Shown in pieces: positions 8,098 to 15,173 of a DNA stretch of 64,000 nucleotides. Location: the NCBI RefSeq assembly GCF_001514235.1, contig NZ_KQ948933.1, forward strand, positions 355,003 to 419,002, read 5' to 3'. Under the pieces are notes generated by a model, which saw only the letters and a program-made list of their open reading frames with translations, was not told the DNA's origin and did no database searches. Origin of the DNA: Streptomyces caeruleatus. Lineage in GTDB: Bacteria; Actinomycetota; Actinomycetes; Streptomycetales; Streptomycetaceae. Within the stretch, counting starts at the first letter, position 1, and each line of letters starts with the position of its first letter. Both the position numbers and the translations under genes were made by a program.

Positions 8098-8924
8098 GTC
8101 GGTAGTTCCTCCATGACGGATCGGATGAACGCCGCCGAGTCACGCGGCGACAGGGCAGACGCCCTGAGCAGATCGTAGGCCCGCCGACGGTGCCGGACGG
8201 TCTCCGGATCCTCCAGCAATGTCCCGTCCGAGAAACCCTCATCCCAGGCGACCTGGGTCCCGTCTTCGAGGGTGAACAGTGCCAGTGAACCCCCGGCCAG
8301 GGCATGTCCCCCGTGCTCGAATGGGAGAACCTGCAAGGTGCTCGTGGGAGTCAGCGTCAGGTCGAGGAGATGGGCCAGTTGGTCCCGCATGACAGCCGGT
8401 CCGCCGTAAGACCGCCGCAGCACCGCCTCATCAAGGATCACCGAGAGATCCGGCGCAGGATCCGCCCGCAACAGGGCCTGCCGACTCAGACGGGCCTGCC
8501 ACAGCTCCTCGTTCTTCTCCGGGCGCCGCCTCGGATCGTAGGTCTGGAACAGCGCATGGGCATAGTCCTTGGTCTGCATCAGCCCTGTCACGAGCTGGCA
8601 GGAAAACTCGTCGATGATCCGGGCCCGCGCCTCAAGCTCCATCCGGCGCCGGAACTGGTCAGGATGGCTCTCCCTACTCGCGAGCTTGTACAGCTCCTCA
8701 AAGATCCCGTCCGTCCCGAACGCCGCGTCCAGCGTGCCCGGAAGCGACGGCGGCGGCATCACCTCGGCCGTCTCGATGCGGGACAGGTGGCTTCGGCTGA
8801 TGTTCACGACGTCTGAGAGCCCCTCAAGGCTCATCCCCGCCCGTTCCCTGAACGCGCGCATCTTCGCGCCGAACAGGTGGCGGGCGCTTCGGTCAGGGGT
8901 CAGTTCGCGGGGGCGTGCGGCCAT
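8094..8924 (-). CDS. XRE-family regulator with DUF5753 domain (WhiJ-like)
   Basis: A 276-residue protein starting at ATG 8924. The helix-turn-helix is at residues about 18-70 (MRAFRERAGMSLEGLSDVVN, SRSHLSRIE). The DUF5753 region follows (SCQLVTGLMQTKDYAHALF, RLSRQALLR, VILDEAVLRRSYGG, VLPFEHGGHALAGGSLALF). It is coupled to the downstream DUF397 gene by ATGA. The layout matches whiJ-type loci, where the pair controls differentiation genes, though this paralogue's target is unknown. It is divergent from four tiny genes starting at 9057, which it may control from the 132-base gap. Confidence 0.88.
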   Translation of the reverse strand: MAARPRELTPDRSARHLFGAKMRAFRERAGMSLEGLSDVVNISRSHLSRIETAEVMPPPSLPGTLDAAFGTDGIFEELYKLASRESHPDQFRRRMELEARARIIDEFSCQLVTGLMQTKDYAHALFQTYDPRRRPEKNEELWQARLSRQALLRADPAPDLSVILDEAVLRRSYGGPAVMRDQLAHLLDLTLTPTSTLQVLPFEHGGHALAGGSLALFTLEDGTQVAWDEGFSDGTLLEDPETVRHRRRAYDLLRASALSPRDSAAFIRSVMEELPT

Positions 8925-9056
8925 GGGACAACTCCCGTCTCCCCAGACGCGGCTGGGGACATCAATGACTGTTGGTCACCGTCATGCAGGGCGATGCTTT
9001 GAACACCCAAAGTAATCGCCCCTGGTGTGGGGTTACCGGCGAACGGAGAAGAACGC

Positions 9057-9257
9057 ATGTCCACGGAGAAGGTCAGGGCCGCCGAGCGGGCACGCGACGA
9101 GTTGCGCGACGCGCTCGGCGCGGCCGGGGTGCAACTGCCCTCCCTGGGGCTCGATGCCGCTTCGTGCGCCGGCGCCGAGCCCGCCCCGCTGATCAACCTG
9201 GGGCGCTGCAACGTCGAGACGGCCCGCGCGCTCGCCACCGCGCTTCGACAGGCCTGA
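9057..9257 (+). CDS. small conserved Streptomyces protein
   Basis: The 66-residue product starts at ATG 9057 after GGAGAAGAACGC. It has an N-terminal charged helix (KVRAAERARDELRDALGAAG) and a compact C-terminal part (CAGAEPAPLINLGRCNVETA). Small proteins of this type sit next to WhiJ/DUF397 loci in Streptomyces; no function is known. It opens a run of four small genes and is divergent from the DUF5753 regulator. Confidence 0.7.
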   Translation: MSTEKVRAAERARDELRDALGAAGVQLPSLGLDAASCAGAEPAPLINLGRCNVETARALATALRQA

Positions 9258-9337
9258 ACGACAGGACCCCGGCGAGTCGGCCAGGACTCCCGGGGCGCGG
9301 CCACCACTGAAAGCCAAGGAACAGCAAGGAAACAGCG

Positions 9338-9649
9338 ATGACGTTAGCCATTATCCCTGTCCGTACCCGTGTCCACGCCTTTCTGCGACGAGTGCTGGGC
9401 ATGCTGAAGCCCGGTACCGGCAGGCGCCGGGCCTGTGAGCGACCCACCGCACCGGCCCCGGGGCAAGGGCCCGAGGAGCCCGGCACGTCCGCCTGCGGGC
9501 TGCCCCCGCACCGATCGCCGTACGGTCTGCACGAGTGGCTCGCCGGCGAGGACTCGGCGCTGGTCCGGCCGTACCTGATCATGTACGAGCGAGAGCGGGC
9601 GCCGCGGAGTCGGCGGCACGTCATGGGCACGGAAGAGGTGCCGGTATGA
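9338..9649 (+). CDS. small conserved protein with a TTA start-proximal codon
   Basis: A 103-residue protein from ATG 9338, preceded by AAGGAAACAGCG. The N-terminus is basic and hydrophobic, the middle is proline-rich, and the C-terminal SPYGLHEWLAGEDSALVRPY is the recognisable conserved part. The third codon is TTA (9344-9346), so translation probably needs the bldA leucyl-tRNA. Its stop overlaps the next start (ATGA). Function unknown. Confidence 0.65.
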   Translation: MTLAIIPVRTRVHAFLRRVLGMLKPGTGRRRACERPTAPAPGQGPEEPGTSACGLPPHRSPYGLHEWLAGEDSALVRPYLIMYERERAPRSRRHVMGTEEVPV

Positions 9650-9876
9650 GGGAGCCGGCGTTGCCTCCCGCGTATCTGTCGGCCGAGTGCGCGCTCGCGC
9701 AGCGGCAGGAGTACCGGGACATGCACGCTGCGTGTCGCCGAACCAGGGATGTGCCTCTGCCTCACCACAACGGCCTGTTCCTGGCGCGCCGTTGCCCGTG
9801 CTCCTGCCACCGGCCGGTCACCGGAGGTGAACGGTGTAGGCCGGAACCCCGCCCGAGCCGGGCACCTCCCGTATGA
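9646..9876 (+). CDS. small cysteine-containing protein
   Basis: A 76-residue frame from ATG 9646, coupled to the previous gene by ATGA and to the next by ATGA. A helical first half (ECALAQRQEYRDMHAACRRT) precedes a Cys/His cluster RRCPCSCH near residue 54 that could bind a metal. Not recognised further. Confidence 0.6.
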   Translation: MREPALPPAYLSAECALAQRQEYRDMHAACRRTRDVPLPHHNGLFLARRCPCSCHRPVTGGERCRPEPRPSRAPPV

Positions 9877-10022
9877 CCATCGAGACCTATCGGATCCGCG
9901 CGGACGGCACACGCGTCGGCACGGCCCTGCGGCGCACCGTCCAAGCCGTCCCGGACCCGGAACGGGTCGTCGACTCCCTCAGCTGGCCCCCGTGCCGCTG
10001 CCCGCGCTGTCGGACCGGGTAG
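9873..10022 (+). CDS. small protein with CxCPxC tail
   Basis: The 49-codon gene starts at ATG 9873, overlapping the previous stop. The product TIETYRIRADGTRVG then WPPCRCPRCRTG shows a beta-rich head and a CxCxxC tail that may bind zinc. It is the last of four coupled small genes and stops eight bases from the convergent ATPase gene. Function unknown. Confidence 0.6.
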   Translation: MTIETYRIRADGTRVGTALRRTVQAVPDPERVVDSLSWPPCRCPRCRTG

Positions 10023-10030
10023 AGGCCGCG

Positions 10031-12682
10031 TCACTCACCGGCCTGGGCAAGTTCCTCGTCCGAAGTGGCCCCGGCGTCGTCGCCGAGGTGCCGGCGGACG
10101 GCCGCCCGCTGGCGGAGCGCCCAGGTGTACGACGGCCTCCGCTCCAGGACTTGGTCCAGTTCGGCGAGGGCCTCCTCATGCCGGCCGAGGTTGGCCAGCG
10201 AGGCGCCCCGGCTCGCGCGGGCGGAGTCGTAGCCGGGCTCCAGGACGAGCGCGTGGTCGTAGTCGGCGAGGGCCTCGGTGTCACGGCCGACGCCGCGCAG
10301 GGCGTCACCGCGCTCACAGCGGACCCAGGCCCAGTCGGGGTCGGCGGCCACGGCCCGGTCGAGGTCGGCCAGTTGGCGGTCGGGGTCGCCGAGGCCACGG
10401 TGTACGCGGGCCCGGCGGACCAGCGCCCAGGGGTAGTCCGGCTTGAGCTCCACCGCCCGGTCGAGGTCGGCGAGCGCCTCGTCGAGCTGCTGGCGGCTGA
10501 GGCGGGTGGCGCCTCGGGATGCCGCGGCGAAGGCGTCGGCCGGGTTCAGGGCGAGCGCCCGGTCCAGGTCGCGGATCGCCTCGTCGTGGCGTTCCAGGAC
10601 GCGGTGGTACTCCCCGCGCAGGGCGAGACCGCGGGCGTCGTCCGGGGTCAGTTCGAGGGCCCGGTCCAGGTCGGCGACGGCGGCGTTCTGGTCACCCGCG
10701 AGGTCGTGGGCCAGGGCGCGGGTGCGGTAGGCGCGGGCCGCGACGGCGGGGTCCAGGGTGACGCTCCAGCCGGGGTCGGCAGGCGTGGCCTGGCGCGCGT
10801 CCCCCTGTACCGGCGCCCCCGGCCTCACGGCGGCCGTCCACGACGGCGGCGGCACGGGGGTCGGATACGGCGTCGGCGTCGGATACGGCTCCGTCGCCGT
10901 CGGTGTCGGTGTCGGCTCCGGTGCCGGTGCCGGAGCCGGTGCCGACCGAGCCCTCTCCCTTGACCGATCGCCGGATGTCCTCAGCCACTCGAATCGCACC
11001 CGGGCGAGGTCCCCGTTGACGACCGGCCCGTTGTAGACCGGCCCGGCGTACACCGCGAACCCCGCGCGCCGCAACAGCAGTTCCAGGATGGCGGACGTCC
11101 CGCCGGTAGCGAGCGCCTCCGCCAGCTGCCGTCCCCAGTCGGCCGCCGTCCGCGTCTCCGCGTCCCGTCCCGCCTCGACCAGGACCCGCACCCACCGGCC
11201 CGCGACGGACTCCCCCTGTTCGCAGGCGTCGACGACATCGCTCAGCACGCTCGACAGCGCCGAGGAATCCCCCGCGCACAGCAGGTGGTACAGCTCCGCC
11301 AGCCGGAGTTCCCGCCACCCCTCGTCCGCCCACAGCTCCGTGCCGCCCCGGCCCGTCTCCGCCTCGGTGCGCCACCGACCGAACACCGCGGCCAGCGCCT
11401 TCTGCCGGGCGGCCCAGCTCCTGGGCGCCTCGCTGCGCTGCAACCGCAGCATGGGCGCCCGTACGACATCGTGGTACCGCAGCCGGCCGCCGCGCTCGGC
11501 GACGAACGGCAGGCTCCGCAACCACGCGTACAGCGCGTCGAGTTCGCCCGGTCCGGCGTCCGGACGGTCCGCGACCGCCCGGAACACGTCCGCGTCCAGC
11601 CCTCGTGGCAGCGCACACGCCAGCGCGACCGACCGCCGTACCGGATCCGCCTCCCACTTCAGGAACCGGTCCACGGCCGTGGCGCTGGGGTCACCCACGT
11701 CGGCGGGGTCCGCGGGGCGGCTCTCCGCGAGCGTCGACACGAGCACCGGCAGCCCGGCGGTGAGGCGCAGCACTTCCCGGACCACCGGCTCGGCCACCAC
11801 TCCCCGGCCCGCGAGCAGGTCCCGCGCCTCCGGCTCGGTGAACGGCCCCAGCGGCAGGTCCGTCATGAAGTCGCCGAAGCCGCCCCAGCGGGCGGTGTCG
11901 AAGGGGAGCTGCCCCGCCGTCACCACGACGGTCGTGGCGGGCACCGCCCCGTACCGGTCCGTGGTCATCACGCTGTGCAGCCAGCCGTCGAGGAAGCGGC
12001 CGGTCATCTCGTACGTGTCGAAGAACAGGACGATCCACGGTGCGGCGGACGCGGCCTGGGCGAGTTCGTCGAGCAGCACCGGGGTGAGCACGCTCTCGGG
12101 GGCGAGGACCAGCCGTGCGTCCTCGTGGCTGCGGAACCGTGCGCCGAGGTCGGCCCGCAAACGGTCGGTGACCTGCGCGAGCCGGCCGCTGTCCAGGGCT
12201 CCCGCGAAGGCTCCGACGCCCGGCACCAGCCCCAGGGCCACCAGCCCGGCCCGCACCGCCACCGTACTGCTCGCCGAGGGCCCGTCGGGCTCGGCGGGCT
12301 GCTCGGCGGCCACGGCCAGCTCCGCCTCGTGCCGCCGCTCCCGGTAGGTGGCCAGCAGCCGGTCCAGGTCCTTGAAGCGCCTGCCCTGCGTGGCGAACTG
12401 CCGGCTGATCACCTCCATCGCCTCCGGCAAGCTCCCCGCGCTGTCGTCGACATACGCAATCAACGCCCCGTGTTCCCGGGCTACTTGGCCCAGCTCCCGC
12501 AGCAGGAAGCTCTTGCCGACGCCCGCGTTGCCGTGCACGTGGAAGAGGAAGCGGTGCCGTTCGTCCTCGGGTGGAGTGTCGAAGTTGGCGCGGAACGCGG
12601 CCCGTTCGGCGCCCCGGCCGATGAATCCGGCTCGTTGCCGCTGGGCGATGAGCTGTTGCATCGACGGCCGCGTCTGCGCCAC
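10031..12682 (-). CDS. STAND-like ATPase with C-terminal TPR repeats
   Basis: The start chosen is GTG 12682, seven bases after GAGAGGA; a TTG at 12727 extends the frame by 15 codons. The 883-residue protein has Walker A HGNAGVGKSFLLREL (about residue 50), Walker B WIVLFFDTYE (about residue 215), a winged-helix-like region, then a long helical arm. A proline/threonine linker (EPTPTPTATEPYPTPTPYPT) separates this from six or seven TPR units, each with the ADLDRALELTPDDA-type pattern. The plan is that of STAND NTPase switches, where nucleotide exchange is coupled to ligand sensing by the repeats. No effector domain is visible, so the output is unknown; regulator or defence sensor are both possible. 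Confidence 0.75.
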   Translation of the reverse strand: MAQTRPSMQQLIAQRQRAGFIGRGAERAAFRANFDTPPEDERHRFLFHVHGNAGVGKSFLLRELGQVAREHGALIAYVDDSAGSLPEAMEVISRQFATQGRRFKDLDRLLATYRERRHEAELAVAAEQPAEPDGPSASSTVAVRAGLVALGLVPGVGAFAGALDSGRLAQVTDRLRADLGARFRSHEDARLVLAPESVLTPVLLDELAQAASAAPWIVLFFDTYEMTGRFLDGWLHSVMTTDRYGAVPATTVVVTAGQLPFDTARWGGFGDFMTDLPLGPFTEPEARDLLAGRGVVAEPVVREVLRLTAGLPVLVSTLAESRPADPADVGDPSATAVDRFLKWEADPVRRSVALACALPRGLDADVFRAVADRPDAGPGELDALYAWLRSLPFVAERGGRLRYHDVVRAPMLRLQRSEAPRSWAARQKALAAVFGRWRTEAETGRGGTELWADEGWRELRLAELYHLLCAGDSSALSSVLSDVVDACEQGESVAGRWVRVLVEAGRDAETRTAADWGRQLAEALATGGTSAILELLLRRAGFAVYAGPVYNGPVVNGDLARVRFEWLRTSGDRSRERARSAPAPAPAPEPTPTPTATEPYPTPTPYPTPVPPPSWTAAVRPGAPVQGDARQATPADPGWSVTLDPAVAARAYRTRALAHDLAGDQNAAVADLDRALELTPDDARGLALRGEYHRVLERHDEAIRDLDRALALNPADAFAAASRGATRLSRQQLDEALADLDRAVELKPDYPWALVRRARVHRGLGDPDRQLADLDRAVAADPDWAWVRCERGDALRGVGRDTEALADYDHALVLEPGYDSARASRGASLANLGRHEEALAELDQVLERRPSYTWALRQRAAVRRHLGDDAGATSDEELAQAGE

Positions 12683-12768
12683 GCGTGGGTCCTCTCGGTC
12701 GGCTCCTGCACCGTCATTCTGGCTCAATGCCTATGGAACGGACCCGAACCCCGGGGAAGATGACCATC

Positions 12769-13263
12769 ATGTCAACCACACCCCCACGCAGCGCACTCCG
12801 TCTCGCCGCCACCCTCCTCACCGCGACGGCCGCCCTTTACGTCGCCCTCGTCGCCTTCGGAAACATCACCGACTTCGGTACCAACCAGCAGTTCGTACGG
12901 CACGTCCTGGCCATGGACACCACGTTCAAGGACGAGGACCTGATGTGGAGAGCCATCACCAGCAAGGGGCTTCAGGACGCGGCGTACGTCGCGATCATCG
13001 TCTGGGAGGCCGTCGCCGCACTCGTGCTGATATACGGCACGTGGCTGTGGGCCCGGCGCGACGACGTCCGTGCGCGCCGCTTCTCCACCTACGGCCTGCT
13101 GATGCTGATGCTGCTCTTCGGCGCCGGGTTCATCGCCATCGGCGGTGAGTGGTTCTCCATGTGGCAGTCCGGGGACTGGAACGGACTGGACGCCGCGACC
13201 CGGGTGTTCCTGTTCAGCGGCGTCGTGCTGATCGTCAACCACCTGCCGACGAAGGAGAGCTGA
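12769..13263 (+). CDS. DUF2165-family membrane protein
   Basis: A 164-residue protein from ATG 12769, nine bases after GGGGAAG. Four hydrophobic segments are seen: LAATLLTATAALYVALVAFG, YVAIIVWEAVAALVLIYGTW, YGLLMLMLLFGAGFIAIGG and VFLFSGVVLIV. Between the first two is a soluble loop with FVRHVLAMDTTF, and near the end a GGEWFSMWQSGDWNG motif typical of DUF2165. It sits in the inner membrane; the role is unknown. The stop is seven bases from the convergent DUF418 gene. Confidence 0.8.
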   Translation: MSTTPPRSALRLAATLLTATAALYVALVAFGNITDFGTNQQFVRHVLAMDTTFKDEDLMWRAITSKGLQDAAYVAIIVWEAVAALVLIYGTWLWARRDDVRARRFSTYGLLMLMLLFGAGFIAIGGEWFSMWQSGDWNGLDAATRVFLFSGVVLIVNHLPTKES

Positions 13264-13270
13264 CACCGCT

Positions 13271-14449
13271 TCAGTGGCGCAGGGCCCACTTCTGGATCGA
13301 CTCCAGGGGCCCTGCCGAGAAGCGCCGCAGCCAGAGGGTGGAGCCCGCCATCAGGATCGCGCAGACCGTGACCCACAGCCCGACCACCCACCAGGGACCC
13401 GTGTCACCGAGCCGCTCCGCCAGGCCCAGCCCGATGCCGTACGAGACGAGCACGCACAGCGCGTTCTGCAGGACGTAGCCGGACAGGGCCGTACGGCCCA
13501 CCGACGTCAGGCCCGTCATGAGCGGGCCCGGCCGCCGTACCCGGTCCACCAGGGCACCGATCAGGCCGATGTACCCGACGGCCAGCAGCGGGGCGGCACC
13601 GTAGCGGGCCAGCAGGAAGAAGTCCGGGCCGGCCAGGGTCGCCGCCGCGTTGAGGGGCAGGCCGAGGCCCAGGCCCCACGCCAGCAGGCGGGAGCGCAGC
13701 CGGCGGCCCGTCTCGTCCGCGCCGAACGCGCCCGCCCGGAACAGCCGTACGCCCAGCAGGAAGAGGAAGAGCAGAAGGCAGAAGGTCAGGACCGGTTCCA
13801 TGCGGAGCGCAATCGCGTTCTCCAGGCGGAAGGCGATCTGGTCCAGGTAGCTGCCGTGCGCGTACAGGTCGACGACCTCCCCGGAGACACCGCCGCCGTC
13901 ACCGCCGCCGTCATCGCCGCCGGCCGTCGCCAGGGCCGCGGTCAGCAGGGCCATGAACGTGAGATGGATGCCCGCCGCCCACCACATCACCCGCCGCTGG
14001 GCGCGTTCCGAGCGGGTCAGGAGCCAGGCCACGAGGAGCGCGGTGACGGCGTATCCCATCAGTACGTCCCAGGCGAAGACCAGCACGAAGTGCACCGTGC
14101 CCTCGGCGAACAGGAACAGCGCCCGCCACCGGTAGCGCCCCGGCCACGGCTGCCCCCGTCGCGCCGCCGAGGCGTACTGGATGGCGAGACCGACGCCGAA
14201 CAGGATCGTCAGCAGCGACAGGAACTTGCCGTTCGCCAGCACGCTGAAGACGGCTTCGACGGCTCCCGTGTCCGTACCGGCCTCCAGGGCGCCCCACTCC
14301 GCGCCCGGCCCGGTGAAGATCCATACGTTCGTCATGAGCGTGCCCAGGATGGCCGCACCGCGCAGTACGTCGAGGAGGGGGAGCCGTCGTCCGGTGGGCG
14401 GGGTCTCCTGGGTGGTCCGCGGGGCTCGCTCGTCCGTGTGCTGCGTCAT
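13271..14449 (-). CDS. DUF418-family multipass membrane protein
   Basis: The 392-residue product starts at ATG 14449 (MTQHTDE); the longer upstream frame is arginine-rich and unlikely. RRLPLLDVLRGAAILGTLM is the typical YeiB/DUF418 N-terminus. About ten hydrophobic helices follow, including FLSLLTILFGVGLAIQY, FLFAEGTVHFVLVFAWDVLM and the C-terminal DUF418 domain (LTSVGRTALSGYVLQNALCV). A glycine-rich loop (GGDDGGGDGGG) lies mid-protein. The family is annotated as integral membrane proteins of unknown transport or modification role. Confidence 0.85.
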   Translation of the reverse strand: MTQHTDERAPRTTQETPPTGRRLPLLDVLRGAAILGTLMTNVWIFTGPGAEWGALEAGTDTGAVEAVFSVLANGKFLSLLTILFGVGLAIQYASAARRGQPWPGRYRWRALFLFAEGTVHFVLVFAWDVLMGYAVTALLVAWLLTRSERAQRRVMWWAAGIHLTFMALLTAALATAGGDDGGGDGGGVSGEVVDLYAHGSYLDQIAFRLENAIALRMEPVLTFCLLLFLFLLGVRLFRAGAFGADETGRRLRSRLLAWGLGLGLPLNAAATLAGPDFFLLARYGAAPLLAVGYIGLIGALVDRVRRPGPLMTGLTSVGRTALSGYVLQNALCVLVSYGIGLGLAERLGDTGPWWVVGLWVTVCAILMAGSTLWLRRFSAGPLESIQKWALRH

Positions 14450-14531
14450 GTACTCATCGTCACGGCGGCCACGGCCCGAATCGTCATGAGCGAAGTCGAT
14501 CCTGGGGTACATCGAAAGATGCAGCGCGGAC

Positions 14532-15095
14532 CTACTTGACCACGACCACCGCCGTGCCCGTCTCCCCGAACGTCCACAGCGCCTCGCCGTCGGCCGCGCG
14601 GGTGCGGACCCCGCCGGTCTGCTTGCCCTCGGCGGGCGGGGGCGAGGAGCCGTCGACGGCGTTGGAGAAGGCGATGGAGACACCGGACTTCGCGGCGAAG
14701 TAGATGATGTTCTCGATCTGCACGCCGTCCGAGCCCGTCGTGGCCATGGCGCGCGACGACACCGCGTAGGTGCCGGGGTCCGGGCTCACCGTGCCCGGCC
14801 AGACGGTGAAGGTACGGCGGGCCGCGTCGCTCGCGTCGACCAGCCACACCCGCTTCTGGCCGAGGGAGTACACGACCCGGCGCCCCGTGCCCGAGCCGTC
14901 CGGCACGGCGGTGGACTCGGCGGACTTCGAGGGGGCGGGGCTCGCGCCCGGCGACGCCGACGCGCTCGGGCGGGCCGCCGCCGTGGCCGTCGGATGCGGC
15001 CCCTTGTCGGCCTGTACGGCGAGGACGGTGACGGCGGCTATCGCTCCCACCGTCAGACCGGTCACCCAGACCTTGGGAGCAGGCACGGCACGCAT
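14532..15095 (-). CDS. membrane-anchored L,D-transpeptidase-fold protein without catalytic Cys
   Basis: The 187-residue product has an N-terminal anchor (VWVTGLTVGAIAAVTVLAV) and a Ser/Pro/Ala-rich stalk. The extracellular domain follows the YkuD order: RVVYSLGQKRVWLVDAS, then WPGTVSPDPGTYAVSSR, then GVRTRAADGEALWTFGETGT. Active enzymes carry a His in FH-G and the nucleophile in S-GCVRM; here these places read IAFSNAVDG and TGGVRTRAAD. Both catalytic residues are therefore missing, so cross-linking activity is unlikely and peptidoglycan binding or regulation is more plausible. Related degenerate forms seem common in Streptomyces. Confidence 0.65.
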   Translation of the reverse strand: MRAVPAPKVWVTGLTVGAIAAVTVLAVQADKGPHPTATAAARPSASASPGASPAPSKSAESTAVPDGSGTGRRVVYSLGQKRVWLVDASDAARRTFTVWPGTVSPDPGTYAVSSRAMATTGSDGVQIENIIYFAAKSGVSIAFSNAVDGSSPPPAEGKQTGGVRTRAADGEALWTFGETGTAVVVVK

Positions 15096-15173
15096 CTCCT
15101 CAGCTGCACAAGCTACGGGAACCCCTCCAGCGGGGGTCGGATCATCGTACCGACCCCCGCGGGGCGGACTTTC

